DNA from: Paulinella micropora
Taxonomy: Eukaryota; Cercozoa; Imbricatea; Euglyphida
NCBI GenBank assembly: GCA_009731375.1
Contig: BJOX01000259.1
Span: 616,527 to 671,422 of the forward strand
Direction: 5' to 3'
Length of the DNA stretch: 54,896 nt
The position numbers and the translations under genes are program-made. How positions within the stretch are numbered: the stretch's first letter is position 1; each line of letters starts with the position of its first letter. Positions 1 through 12,625 of the stretch are shown in pieces. The notes below the pieces were generated by a model that made no database searches, was not told the origin of the DNA, and worked only from the letters and a program-made list of their open reading frames with translations.

Positions 1-56
1 GGGGGGGAGGGAGAAAGAAGAATAGAAAGAGAGCAGAGGCGGTGCCTATCCCTTCC

Positions 57-207
57 AGAGCTTTCTGTTGACATGGTTGCTGGCATACCCAGACGCAAAT
101 GGAGTTCGTATAAGGCTTCGAAGTGGAAACGAGTGAATTGTTTCCATGAAATTGATACATTGTTTGGATCAATTCGTCCTGGTGGAAGTAACGGAGGCTC
201 AGGGTGA
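57..207 (+). CDS. candidate exon fragment of an unrecognised protein
   Basis: A pyrimidine tract ending in ccttccag precedes about 48 open codons, including the stretch DMVAGIPRRKWSSYKASKWK and then FHEIDTLFGSIRPGG. A possible donor (gtgaag) follows a Gly/Ser-rich end. The composition, basic then glycine-rich, looks coding, but I recognise no family and the first base of the window cuts off the upstream context. It may be a 5' exon of the RGG-rich gene downstream. Confidence 0.3.
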
Positions 208-660
208 AGCAAATTTTCAGATAAGACCGTTGCCAACCAAGGTGGAGGGGTGAAGGCAACTTCCACGAACCAGGACAGAACCAAAATCGACAGCATTCGA
301 CGCTGAGTGTTCATGGTGGTAATTTGTTCAAACACAAATGATGTTAAATTTTGCACAAAATTTTTAAAACGCTCCAAAACTAAGAAACACAAAAGCTAGA
401 GTTGCACCCCCAAAGTTCAACTCTACTTTTGTAAGGAATGCTATTTTGCGGGCCCAGATTTGGCTGGCTAGTTGACCGGTATTGTCGTCTTTTTCTTTTT
501 CTTTTGCTGCCTTTTTTGCCCCTTTTTCCATCTCAAAGAAGGTCTCAGAGACACACGTCCCGCGCTTCCATGTCCAAAGCACTCGATCCTACAGCCCTCG
601 AGGTCTTGCATTATCCTCATCATGATCATGATCCACCTGTATGCTTCTGTGCTTCTGCAG

Positions 661-1831
661 TTTTGGTGCGCGAACGAGGTTAGGAAACCGACCTTCGAGG
701 CAGGAAAGTGTGCACAAGGAAGTAATCGATACAAAGACTGCAAAACCTTCGACAAGGTAAAGCACTTGAACTTTCGGGAGATGAGCGTCTTTGAGGCCAC
801 GACTAAGGCAGTGAACCCAAAACGGTTATGGACCGAAGTAATGATCGCTTGTCAGATGCTCGACAGGCAGCATCCTTGATCGGTTCTGCACCGGCTTCTG
901 CTCAACTGCAAACCGCACACACGCAACGATCTCTAGGAAAGCGGGAAAGAGAGAACAGTCGTGAGGCTAACACACCTTACATTCGCTGGTGGGCACGGGC
1001 ACAATGCTTCAAACACACACAGAAAATATGCCCGTATAACCACGATGTAGAGGACCCCCGCATCCGACAAACACTCCTCAAGAACGTACAGTCGGACGAA
1101 ACCGCCACCGTCGCCGTTTTGCGCCGACTACGCAATGATCAGGGCTGGATGTTACAGGATGTCGAGGACCATGAATTAGCTGACGCGATCAATGCTCTTT
1201 TCACTAGAGATGATCAGAAGACGGCATCTATAGAAGCCGCAAGCAAAGGACGAGGTGGAACACGAGGAAGAGGAGCAGGGAGAGGAATCAATCGAGGAGG
1301 AGGAGCCCCTATCGCACGAGGCACATACACTCGCGGGGGGGGGGGGGGGGGGGGTTTTGGGNNNNNNNNNNNNNNNNNNNNNNNNNNNNNNNNNNNNNNN
1401 NNNNNNNNNNNNNNNNNNNNNNNNNNNNNNNNNNNNNNNNNNNNAGCTCAAGCTCGAGTTCCTCAGCACCACAGGCCTATGCGACATCAGGCGCAACCAC
1501 TACCGACACTGATACTGACTCAGGTAACAGAATTGAGGTAGTCCAGTGACTAGAGAAGGAGGAAGAAAACAGAACAACAAACATTGCACAATACACCGCT
1601 GTGCAGGTACCAACCAAGGGTACCAGTAAGTCTCAGAGCCCACAGCAGGCCACAGACCAACCCAAAGGTAGCGCAATACCAGTACACCCATCACGACAAC
1701 AAACAGTGCATGCTGCTAATAGGCAGGCGAGTCGAGCGCTGGCAAAGAGGAAGCAGGCGGGCCCGTCGCAGCCACAGCCGAAGAGAGTAAGGATAGAGCC
1801 TGCAATATTAACTTGCCGAGACAATCAATAG
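661..1831 (+). CDS. partial gene with Cys/His-rich segments and an RGG-rich tail
   Basis: An exon at 661-756 lies between acceptor cttctgcag and donor gtaaag; it gives 32 codons with Cys residues in CANEVRKP, GKCAQGS and KDCKTF. A second open stretch, about 937-1357, contains RWWARAQCFKHTQKICPYNH, a C-x8-C-x3-H arrangement that resembles part of a CCCH zinc finger. It ends in RGG repeats (RGGTRGRGAGRGINRGG), typical of RNA-binding tails. A poly-G run and 81 N follow. After the gap, a Ser-rich frame from 1445 ends in SGATTTDTDTDSGNRIEVVQ, and 1601-1831 stays open and basic (KRVRIEP). An RNA-binding role is inference from composition. Exon phases between the first two blocks do not fit simply, so the splice model is incomplete. 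Confidence 0.4.
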
Positions 1832-2029
1832 ACAAGGAGGATGTAGGACATCAACCTCTCCTCACGGACTCAGAGAAAGCAAGGACAATCATCCTTCGCC
1901 TATGATGAATACCCAAAAAGACATTAAGAAGACTGCAGAAAGGGAGGAGGCGGCGAACCCTCGACCCTCGTATCCTGGTATCTCTCCCTCTTACTCTCTC
2001 CGCTCTCTCTATTTATAATTTGTTTCGTT

Positions 2030-2290
2030 CTTTAATTTGTTTCGCTTCTTTGCTTTCTTTAATTTGTTTCATTCTTTTTTTCTTTCTTTCTTTCTTTCTT
2101 TCTTTCTCTCTTTCTCTCTTTCTCTCTCTCTTTCTCTTTCTCTCTCTCTCTATCTCTCTTTATTTCGTTGTTTCTTTCTTTCTTTCTTTCTTTCTTTAAT
2201 TTCTTTCTTTACTTCTTTCTTTCTTTCTTTCTTTCTTTGGATTTGATTCTTTCTCTCTCTCCCTCTCTCCCTCTCTCTTTCTTGCTTTCT

Positions 2291-2333
<43 letters not shown>

Positions 2334-2460
2334 TTCTCCCTCTATCTCTCTTTATTTCGTTCTTTCTTTCTTTCTTTCTTTCTTTATTTCTTTCTTTCTA
2401 TCTTTCTTTCTTTCGATTTGATTCTCTTTCTCCCTCTCTCTCTCTCTCTCTCTTTCTCTC

Positions 2461-2501
<41 letters not shown>

Positions 2502-2742
2502 TTTCTTTCTTGCTTTCTCTCTCTCTCTCTCTATTATTCTCTCTCTCTTTCTTTCTTTCGTTCTTTAGTTCTTTCTTTCTTTCTTTCTTTTTTTCTTTCT
2601 CTCTCTCTCTCTCTTTCTTTTCTTTTCTTTTCTTTCTTTTCTTTCTTTTCTTTCTTTTCTTTCTTTTCTTTCTTTTCTTTCTTTTCTTTTCTTTTTTTTC
2701 TTTCTTTCTTTCTTTCGATCATCCATGAAACACATTTCTCTT

Positions 2743-2773
<31 letters not shown>

Positions 2774-2800
2774 GTTGCTCTTGCTCTTTCTCTTTCTCTT
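2030..2800 (+). repeat. polypyrimidine (TTTC)n/(TC)n/(TTTTC)n tract
   Basis: Nearly pure pyrimidine on the + strand for about 750 bases, changing between TTTC, TC and TTTCTTTTC units. It ends directly at the acceptor cccttcag of the exon at 2809, so it acts as an oversized polypyrimidine tract upstream of that exon. The Phe/Leu/Ser open frames across it are translated repeat. Confidence 0.9.
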
Positions 2801-2808
2801 CCCTTCAG

Positions 2809-4072
<1,264 letters not shown>

Positions 4073-4106
<34 letters not shown>

Positions 4107-4237
4107 GCCAAGGTAATCTCTCTCTCTTTCTCTGATCATGACAGAATCTCTCTCTCTCGTTCTCTCATGATCAACCTAGGGTCTGGCACCTTTTCATTGT
4201 ACTTTATTTTTATACAATGATTGTTATTTTCTTGCAG
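4073..4237 (+). other. intron segment with CT repeat ending in a 3' splice-like site
   Basis: It starts as donor gtaatctctctc and runs into (CT)n; the exon end tagccaaggtaatctctc then recurs at about 4107. The last bases, ttgttattttcttgcag, form a good branch, pyrimidine and AG acceptor that ends exactly where the left inverted repeat of the 12-kb element begins. Confidence 0.5.
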
Positions 4238-4798
4238 GACAGGATATAATGCAAAATGTTTCTCAAAAATTTTTGCCGAAAATTTGAGTTTTTCAAATTA
4301 TGATATTAATAGTTAAAATCAACTGCTTTTCATGTAAAATCAACATTTTAGTTATTTGGATTGAAAAGACATTCGAATTTCAAATTTTCTATTGATGTAA
4401 CGGTCAGTTTTTGATGCTACTTACCAAACCACTCCGCTTCACCCCGCTACTCTATCACAACTTGAAGACATTGTTTTTTTTCACACAAAAATCATGGAAA
4501 TAGTATTTCTCGATGATATTAAACTAAATACATCATATTTTTCAAAATTCAAATTCAAATTTTGAACTTACAACAGTTGAAAACAGTCGTAATTTTTCAT
4601 GCAGCCTATCAATACATCATAGTCAAGGTAACTAATTTTTTTTCTTTTTTTGTTGTGCATGGAAAGAAAACGATATTTTTATTATTAATAACAGTTATTT
4701 AATTCAAACGTTTGAGCTTATCAATAAAATATGATAGAAACTTTAATAATTTTTGTTGAACTTGATGGGCAAGTGACTTGAAAGTCAGCTTCTTCGCC
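4238..4798 (+). repeat. left terminal inverted repeat
   Basis: About 561 bp, AT-rich and non-coding. It pairs with 15914-16469 in inverted orientation with few substitutions and short indels. The outer end starts GACAGGATATAATGC; the inner end is near GTCAGCTTCTTCGCC. Confidence 0.93.
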
Positions 4799-6012
4799 TT
4801 CTGTTATTATTACCACCACGTCTACGTGCACCCCGTCCTGCGCCCCTGCGCACATTTCCTCTTCCTCGATGATTTGCAGCAGGAACTTCTGCAGGCATTG
4901 CAGGAATCGCCAAAGCTGATTGTTCATCAGGCCATATCGGAAGCGCAGCTGGCATTAAAATGCATGCCAGCGCCGCTGCGGAAGGAAGCCAATTTGGCTT
5001 TGGTAGTACATTCGAACGTTCAGGTTTGAAAGTAAAAATCTGTCGCTTTGAGTCACGAAACTGTGAAACTCTCAGCTTTCCTGGAGTTGGCATTGCCTCA
5101 AAGCAATGAAGCTGCCACAAATCAGGAATGCAGGCAACAGCGTGCTTAAGTATGGGGGACCTGTTGATTGGAGCCCGAAGAAAAAGAGGAACAGAATTGG
5201 AGACATTCTTCTTGATCAGCTCAGCAAGATCGCGGCAAGATTGCCAGATATATTAGTTATGAAAAGCTTCAGCTACAGCTTGAGCTATTTTACCGGCGTG
5301 TGAGTCACAAAGTCCTTTTCCGTGATTTGATGCCCAAAAATTCCATTGCGCAAATTGAATCCAAGGATGTTTGCGCATTATCAAACTGAACTGAGCCAAG
5401 GCATGCTTTTGTTTGAAGTGCTTTCTCCCTCCATCTGACCAAACTATTAAGTTAGTCACTTGCACAGGCAGAGTAATAAGTCTGACCCGACGCTCAAGTA
5501 TAATGTCTAGCCACTCCCGTCATTGTTGGGATCTTTGTCTGCGCGATGCGGAAATGTGTCAACGTACTCCCTCTTCACTCCGCCATCACCATCACCTCGT
5601 ATCATCACCTCGATACAATCGTTGACATCATCTGTATTTTCCTCCCCCCACTGTCATACGAGAGAAGTCAATAACCATGAGAATATAGGACAAGTCTCGC
5701 GCGCAAAGCTTTAAATCCTCGTCGTAAAAACGTTTATTATTTTTTGCGCGCGTGTGGAATTCAAACTTGGTTAAAAAACGTCATCTCTGTCTTCTCCTGT
5801 TCGTCCAAGTCTGAGAGTGACTTGTTTTCGCGCCGCAACTTCTCCCCCCGATCCTGCAGTGCAGCTAGCCTTTTGGTTTGGCTTTTCTGCTTGCCGCACT
5901 GAACGCATTTAGCCCACAGTTTGTTGGTACGATCCAATATCCACATCAGGTTCATTAACCTTGTCCATTCTGAACGAAGTGGAGGTGTGACAGTTACCTT
6001 CCACTCTGACAC
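4785..6012 (-). pseudogene. transposase-like gene, interrupted, with an RGG-rich C terminus
   Basis: Read on the - strand, 6012-5761 gives a charged segment with a CxxC (KCVQCGKQ). Then 5465-4785 is one frame containing NLIVWSDGGRKHFKQKH and, about 20 residues on, WNFWASNHGKGLCDSHAGK. The paired SDGG...FK and HGKG.CD.HAGK motifs are typical of a DDE/RNase-H-fold transposase family common in algal and oomycete genomes; I cannot assign a named superfamily from sight. The frame has one TAA at 5253-5255, which could be removed by a 57-nt GT-AG intron with a CTAAT branch point. The C terminus is Arg/Gly-rich (RGRGNVRRGAGRGARRRGG) and runs just into the left inverted repeat. The gap between 5466 and 5760 has stops in the expected frame, so either the gene is broken or introns are unrecognised. 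Confidence 0.5.
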
Positions 6013-7117
6013 AAGAAATGGGCGCTCAAAAAAAATGACACAAGAAATGGGCGCTCAAAAAAAGAAGCAAGTTGACGATACCACCAAAGTCTCAATTCGG
6101 GTACCTTGAACCGTATCTGCGCAATGATCCTCTTCCTAATACGAAGGGCCGCCCCATGTCCGGTCGTAGGGAAACAAAATTTTGCGTAAATTGTTAAAAT
6201 GTCAGTATTATTCGTAAAAACATTATTTTAATGCTAAAAAATCATTTTTACTGCAAAAGTCTGCAAAAAAAACTTTAATACCTATTGCGTCTGACTCTCA
6301 GCCCGACGTACCGACACTACAGTCAAACAGCTAGTCATACGCGCTAATTCATTGTATACGATATGTTACAACGCTTTCCTGCAACTAAAACATATAATAA
6401 ACAAACATAAACAAACCCTGCATCAATGACAAATTATTTTCCTGATTTATCTCACCTCTGGTGGCACTTGGGCGCCACCACGTGCCACCCAGGACAAACA
6501 CGTACTGCTTGCATCCCACCAGCAATATTATAGTCGCAAAATCGTGGACGGCTACATGTCATGCATAGATTTTATGTATACATAAATGGAATAAAAAAGA
6601 AAAAACTTAAAACTGATTATGAAGATTGCTTTGGCGGGAAAATCCACGCCTGTGGTGGCACTTAGCGCCACCTCTTGCTCTGCACCCGCAAAACAGTATT
6701 ATTACATGTCCCGATCCCGGATATCACGGAAGTACTGATTCCCCGCTAGAAATACAGCAGTGAATGAAACAAAACAACACTAAACTTGAAACAAAAAATC
6801 CTTGATGAATGCGCGCTGAGCGCGCACCGGCGCGACCGATCGCCTGCCACCTGCGTACCACCCCGCACCACGCACCTACCTATAACCGTGACAAGGCAAA
6901 TGCTTGCGCAAACAGCAAAAAAACCGCATGTTGATGAAGCAAAAGCGGAAAAAAATATTGCAAAAAAGAAAATGATTATGCATTCCCGCCTCCGGTGGCA
7001 CTACGAGCCACCGAAGCGTGCCAGCCACCATCGCACTGTCGACCGTGAAGGCGCTCAAGTCAATCTAAATCAGCCAAACAATTTTGCTGCGGCAAATACG
7101 AATTCTATGCAAGGAAT
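6013..7117. other. AT-rich intergenic region with three copies of a GGTGGCAC hairpin
   Basis: No convincing gene. CTGGTGGCACTTGGGCGCCA at 6460-6490, TGGTGGCACTTAGCGCCACC at about 6653 and CGGTGGCACTACGAGCCACC at about 6988 are three versions of one imperfect palindrome. The string acccgcaaaacagtattatta at about 6685 recurs at about 12330 inside the same element. The short frame at 6786-7196 lacks codon character I trust. Confidence 0.5.
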
Positions 7118-10037
7118 TCACCAGACAAGTGCTTCGTCCTCGCTGCTGCTGTCGGGAAAGCCGCCAGGGGGCTCGCACAGCTCACAGCCTACGTAATCTT
7201 CGCTGCCTGGAGGAGGGTTGTTGCTGTTGGGATGGTTGCAATGTTTGCAGAGCCAGATCTCGCCTCCTTCGGAATTTGCGTCCCCCTCGTCCCAGTCGCT
7301 GTCCTTTTGATCTTCCTCATGATCTGACTCCTGGTAATTCACCGGCCGAGCCGCCCTCCTCTGTCGCTTTGCTGCTCCGCCCCGCCCAGCGGGACGTGAG
7401 CCTCGCACTGCCGCTCCGGAGGAAGGGCCACCACGCGCTGCGTTGCCCGGCTGCTTCCTTTTCCGGCCTGCTTTTTCATTTGCTTTCTTTTTGCTGCTTT
7501 TGCCTGCGCCACCTTCGGTATTGCCGCCGTCGCCGTCGCCGTCGCGTCCCTTGTGGCTCGCCATAGCGTCCTCCAGTCTCTGCTGAAGGTCGGCCACCTT
7601 ACCCTGCGTCGACAGCCCTAACCCTTTCAGCAAAGCGATACATTCGGGCTTGAGCATTTGGGTGAACCTTCCCTTTGCCTTGCTCTTTGCTCTCCCGCTG
7701 GCAGCAGACACCGAGTTGAAGTAGCTCTGCTTTTCCTCGTAGCTCATGCCATCGGTCGCTCCGGACTTCACGTGTATCGCCAAGGCTGGCTCCCCCAAGC
7801 TCTGATGCTTGGACTTGCACCGCTCGTCCTTTTTGTGCGCAGGTACGGGGTACTTCAAGCTCTGGGTGCACTTCTCGCACCGCTTGCCCTCCTTAGCATC
7901 CTTGTCTTGGCGTAAATCCAACACAATGCGGTCACGGAACTCAACATCGCTGTGAACCGCGCCGTAGGCCACACCAGGCGTAAAAATTTTACCCTCATCT
8001 GTTGGCCGGTAGTAAACAAATGAGCGCAGCTCCTGAAACATCCACGTCGCAACCTTCCGGGGATTCTCCTTGTTCTTGCTGATCCACGCTTCGATCACGT
8101 CCCTGTCGTGACCGTAGTACCGATGGTTCTCAAACCCTGCTTTTGCAGCTGCAAGAAGCCAATCCTCAACGATATCGAAACCACGGCCCTGCTCAAGCTG
8201 ACTCGTGAGAAATACCTTAGTGTGTATGCCTTTGTCCGCGTCGCACACGTTCCAGGCATGCCCGCCGCACAGCATATCTGAGCGCATCTCAATGTTGTAC
8301 TTCTGCCAGAACCTACAGCCAGACTGCATTCAATCAGCTGGTGCGTGACATACTAAATACTTGGATTCCGCCATGATGCACTCTCTGTTATGGAAATCGC
8401 CCCCGCCATCGCCTGTGCGGATGCCAGGGCCCGGAAGAGATGATATCTTTCCGCTGCCTCCTTCCTCCTCAGTTCGCATGTGGTAATCCCATATATACCG
8501 AGTCGTGGCGCCGGAATGCTCACATCTCATAATATTATGGATGTATTCATACTGCAGCACCCCGTCCGTCCGCCGTGTGACGCGAGTGAACAACAAATCA
8601 TTCATCTTCACGCCTGTTTCGGAGTACCAAGATATGTAGTCCTGATAGACTACCCAAGCGCCAAGCCCAGGTTCAAGCAGATCGATTTGTCGCGTGATGT
8701 GGCTGCACATGCAAAAAAGTCTCACAAACAAGCCGAATGGAAGCTGGGAGTGACCTTCGCTGCACCTTGTACTGCGCGTCGTGTCTCTCGCACTTTTTGA
8801 TTTTTTCCTTGAGGTTTTTGATCTTTTCCAAGTTCCGCTTCTCCTCTGTCAAAGCTTCCTCTCGCAATAGCTCGGCCTTCCATTTGTCCCAGTTGTCGTG
8901 CCACTTGCAAGGGACTGTTTTGGTAATGCAACGAAACAGAACATCCTCCTCCTTCAGTATCTTACCAACAGTCTTGCGATTGCGAGGGACATAGTTGTGG
9001 TGGCATACATCGGTGCTTCCTGGCCTGACGCAGCCTCCCTTACAAAGATATGCAGCTGAGTTTTGCTCATTCCACTTTCCACCCCGCATAATGTGCGCCA
9101 AGCGCTCGAAGCCCCCTGACTCCTCCACCATTTGCGCGTAGATTTGAGGGTGGGCTGTGGTTCTGAACCAATTAAAAAAGGAGTCCAATGATCCAAACCA
9201 AAATGCAGCGTTAGACCCTGACTTCCCAGCCAAGTTCTCTTTCACAACAGAAGCAGTGATCCGCTTCTCCATCGGTGTGATCTTTTCTTGCTCGGCGTTC
9301 GCCATCACTTGCTGTGAAAAGATGTCAGGCTTCTTCAGTTTTACCCCTTCCTGCAGATTGGCGTCAGCATCTCGAACAGCTTTTGCTGCTTTGCGCGCAT
9401 ACCGATCGCTGATCGAAGTAAAGATTTCTTGAAATTGTTTTGAGGTCATCTTCCCTCGAAGCTTCCCAACAAAAGCATGCTTGTGAGCTGATCGATAGGG
9501 AAAACTCTGCACAATTTCTTTGACAGCCTTGGCAGCTGCAGCTTCCGCTTGCCCTTGCTGTACTAGCGCTGATACTTGGGGGAACTGCTCCTTGCCTTTC
9601 TTAGATAAAAGTAAGCACATCAGTTGGTCATCCGTCATCCCATCGAGACTCTTACTTGAGCGCATCTTTTCCTGGTATCTCCTGCTCCTTTCCAAAGTCT
9701 TACGGTGCCGAACATCGACTAGCGTCTCATCAAGTCGCTTCCTGGAATGATGGCCGCTATGTGCACTAGATTCAGTATCTGATACGCCCCCGGAAGAGAA
9801 TGCAGATCCACTCGATGGGCTCAACATATTGAATGAAGCAGGGGCTGACGGTGCGACTTCTGACACTCGAGAACTAGCTCGTTGTTCCACTAGCTCCACC
9901 TTTGCAGACAGCGGTATAGAGGACCGACTCCTTGCTACAGCAGACTGTACTGCCGACTGGCTTATGGTTGATTGGGTGGCTAATCTGGCTAGGAACGACA
10001 TGGCATGCCTCTGGGACAGCAACAACAAGCAGTTCAT
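7118..10037 (-). CDS. large gene with a SAP-like domain and C-terminal zinc-ribbon-like motif
   Basis: Model on the - strand: exon 10037 (or ATG at 10001) to 8755, exon 8702-8354, exon 8302-7118. The 52-nt intron 8754-8703 (donor gtcact, acceptor gtgcag) repairs what looks like a frameshift; the 51-nt intron 8353-8303 (donor gtatgt, acceptor ggcag) removes an in-frame TGA. Phases agree across both. The product would be about 930 residues. Visible parts are a charged N-terminal half with a helical coiled segment (LEKIKNLKEKIKKCERHD), a Cys-rich middle, a SAP-like helix pair (IALLKGLGLSTQGKVADLQQ), a long basic tract, an acidic stretch and two CxxC pairs (LCKHCNHP, CELCEPPGG). SAP domains bind DNA, so a chromatin or DNA-binding role is inferred. 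I do not recognise the central domain; a transposase-related origin is possible. The tiny introns resemble those of the SET-like gene. Confidence 0.55.
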
Positions 10038-10368
10038 ACTCACAATCACATTGTTCGTATAGCACCGAATAGAGCTTTCCAAAGGCTGAAGCCTCCAAGC
10101 TGAAAAGGGTCGAGATTGGGATGCCGACTACAGCACAAGTGGGATGTAACATAACAAGAGAAGAGGTGACGACCTGCGAGGGTGTGTCACTAGTGGCTCG
10201 CTCTGCACAAACGTGTCACAAGGGTGCTTTTTCAAAGCTCCTAAACTCACCGTACCGTACAGGGAATAGTGGCATTCGGCGGGTTTCTTTGGCATTTCTC
10301 CTTAAGTTTGAGAGCATTCCCGCTTCAACTAGTTCAAGTGCTGTTCCTGTTACCCCACTGCCTTTCGC
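10038..10368. promoter_or_regulatory. intergenic region between divergent genes
   Basis: Lies between the - strand SAP-like gene and the + strand chromo-like gene, so promoters for both should be here. I see no clear TATA box or repeated operator. Confidence 0.3.
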
Positions 10369-10872
10369 ATGCCCAAGGAGAAGATTATTGTAGAAACTAT
10401 CGAGGCCTATCGTGTGGAAAGAAAGGATGGACAGCAGACGGTGTTTGTGCAAGTGAATAACGACGAGACATGGCAACCGCTAGGCGACTGCAAAATTGAC
10501 ACTGCAATCACGATGCAGTACAATGATTTTCCAAGCCCAGATCCCAATGTGCCGGCATGGGACATAAAAGAAGACAATATGGTCTTTCGATACGCCCCGC
10601 AAGGAAAAGCCAAAGTTCGCAGTCTCACAGGAAAGCCAAAGTTTTTTGACCCTAGCCTGGCAGAACAAAAGACGACTCATAGTCGCAGAGCTAGGGCAAA
10701 GCGTCAGCAGCCTGGTTCAGCTGAAAAAAAGGATGACTCGCACGTGTCAGAAGCTGAACAACAGCCGGAAAAACGGGCGGGAGGGCAAACCTTCTCAAGC
10801 CACGAAGAAGGCACAATCGCAGCAGAAGGTTTGCTGCTTCATACATACATAGTTAGGAAACTAAGTAAGTAA
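10369..10872 (+). CDS. chromo-like protein, 5' part
   Basis: ATG at 10369 opens MPKEKIIVETIEAYRVERKD and continues to VQVNNDETWQPLGDCK. The order V-E-x-I, a basic turn, a beta strand, then a tryptophan before x-P-L resembles the chromodomain pattern ending in TWEPL; similarity is by eye only. The rest is basic and glutamine-rich (RRARAKRQQPGSAEKK). A donor at about 10829 (GCAGAAG then gtttgc) leads straight into the CATA/AGTA tandem repeat, so the gene is probably spliced. The coding block at 12240-12410 beyond the gap may be its last exon. In this element it could tether DNA or a nucleoprotein to modified chromatin, which is inference. Confidence 0.4.
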   Translation: MPKEKIIVETIEAYRVERKDGQQTVFVQVNNDETWQPLGDCKIDTAITMQYNDFPSPDPNVPAWDIKEDNMVFRYAPQGKAKVRSLTGKPKFFDPSLAEQKTTHSRRARAKRQQPGSAEKKDDSHVSEAEQQPEKRAGGQTFSSHEEGTIAAEGLLLHTYIVRKLSK

Positions 10873-11587
10873 GTTCGTAAATAAACAAATAAATAAATAA
10901 ATAAATAAACAATCAAATCAAGAAATGAATGATGAGTAACGAGAAAATAAGTACATCCATGCATGCAACAACAACAGAGCATACATGCAATTATTATTGC
11001 ATGCATACCTACACGCATGCACACATACATACATACATAGTTAGGAAAGTAAGTAAGTAAGTTCGTAAATAAACAAATAAACGAACAAATAAACAATTAA
11101 ATAAGGAAACGAATGATGAGGCACGACAAAATACGTACATGCATGCATGCAACAACAACAAAGCATACATACATATATTGCATGCATACCTACACGCATG
11201 CATACATACATACATACATAATTAGGAAAGTAAGTAAGTAAGTTCGTAAATAAACAAATAAATGAACAAATAAACAATTAAATAAGGAAATGAATGATGA
11301 GGCACGACAAAATACGTACATGCATGCATGCAACAACAACAAAGCATACATACATATATTGCATGCATACCTACACGCATGCATACATACATACATACAT
11401 AGTTAGGAAAGTAAGTAAGTAAGTTCGTAAATAAATAAATGAATAAAGAAATAAACTATTAAACAAAGAAATGAATGATGAGGCACGACAAAATACGTAC
11501 ATGCATGCATGCAACAACAACAAAGCATACATATATATATTGCATGCATACCTACACGCATGCATACATACATACATACATAGTTAG
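10851..11587. repeat. 181-188 bp tandem repeat, at least four units, running into a gap
   Basis: The mark AGTTAGGAAA recurs at 10851, 11039, 11220 (one base changed), 11401 and 11582, giving periods of 188, 181, 181 and 181. Each unit holds AAATAAACAAATAA, GATGAGGCACGACAAAATACG, palindromic CATGCATGCATG and CATACATACATA. Units 2-4 are almost identical. The array enters 650 N, so its real length is unknown. Confidence 0.92.
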
Positions 11588-12239
11588 NNNNNNNNNNNNN
11601 NNNNNNNNNNNNNNNNNNNNNNNNNNNNNNNNNNNNNNNNNNNNNNNNNNNNNNNNNNNNNNNNNNNNNNNNNNNNNNNNNNNNNNNNNNNNNNNNNNNN
11701 NNNNNNNNNNNNNNNNNNNNNNNNNNNNNNNNNNNNNNNNNNNNNNNNNNNNNNNNNNNNNNNNNNNNNNNNNNNNNNNNNNNNNNNNNNNNNNNNNNNN
11801 NNNNNNNNNNNNNNNNNNNNNNNNNNNNNNNNNNNNNNNNNNNNNNNNNNNNNNNNNNNNNNNNNNNNNNNNNNNNNNNNNNNNNNNNNNNNNNNNNNNN
11901 NNNNNNNNNNNNNNNNNNNNNNNNNNNNNNNNNNNNNNNNNNNNNNNNNNNNNNNNNNNNNNNNNNNNNNNNNNNNNNNNNNNNNNNNNNNNNNNNNNNN
12001 NNNNNNNNNNNNNNNNNNNNNNNNNNNNNNNNNNNNNNNNNNNNNNNNNNNNNNNNNNNNNNNNNNNNNNNNNNNNNNNNNNNNNNNNNNNNNNNNNNNN
12101 NNNNNNNNNNNNNNNNNNNNNNNNNNNNNNNNNNNNNNNNNNNNNNNNNNNNNNNNNNNNNNNNNNNNNNNNNNNNNNNNNNNNNNNNNNNNNNNNNNNN
12201 NNNNNNNNNNNNNNNNNNNNNNNNNNNNNNNNNNNNNNN
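11588..12239. other. assembly gap
   Basis: A run of N that begins inside the 181-bp tandem repeat and ends inside a coding block. It is probably unresolved repeat plus unique sequence. Confidence 0.99.
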
Positions 12240-12410
12240 CTAAAGCTCATAGCTGAGCAAAAAGCAGCAGATGATGCAGCACGAGCGGCCTGGGAACAAG
12301 CGAAGAAAAATTATAAATTCTGGGAGGTCAGGCCCGCAAAACAGTATTATTATAAATTTCCAGCCGGAGTGAGCGCAACCGAACAGGCGCAACAACAGAA
12401 AGGGTACTAA
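12240..12410 (+). CDS. C-terminal exon, coiled-coil, possibly of the chromo-like gene
   Basis: Open from the edge of the gap to a TAA at 12408-12410. It begins LIAEQKAADDAARAAWEQAK, a charged alanine-rich helix, and ends EQAQQQKGY. The upstream part is lost in the gap. A possible intron starts at gtcagg (about 12327), but the frame is open without it. Confidence 0.45.
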   Translation, partial: LKLIAEQKAADDAARAAWEQAKKNYKFWEVRPAKQYYYKFPAGVSATEQAQQQKGY

Positions 12411-12625
12411 CTGTTTCTGTTTTTTTCTGACTCTTCACACCCTCCCCGTGTCCCTACTGCAATGATGTCTAGACTTGTGATAGCGTACTCTGTGGGAACA
12501 TCTGTGGAGTACTTCGCGTGTGTCGACAGCCAGTACTGGAGCAACCTCGGGCTGAACCTGACCGTAATTTCCTGCTTTGATAGCATGCACTGCAGTCCAC
12601 CCCCCTCCTACCCGTAGGCAGGTGA

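Noticed and set aside
8673-8731. Programmed frameshift at a T6 run in the SAP-like gene
   Set aside because: A 52-nt GT-AG intron restores the frame with correct phase and matches the size of neighbouring introns.
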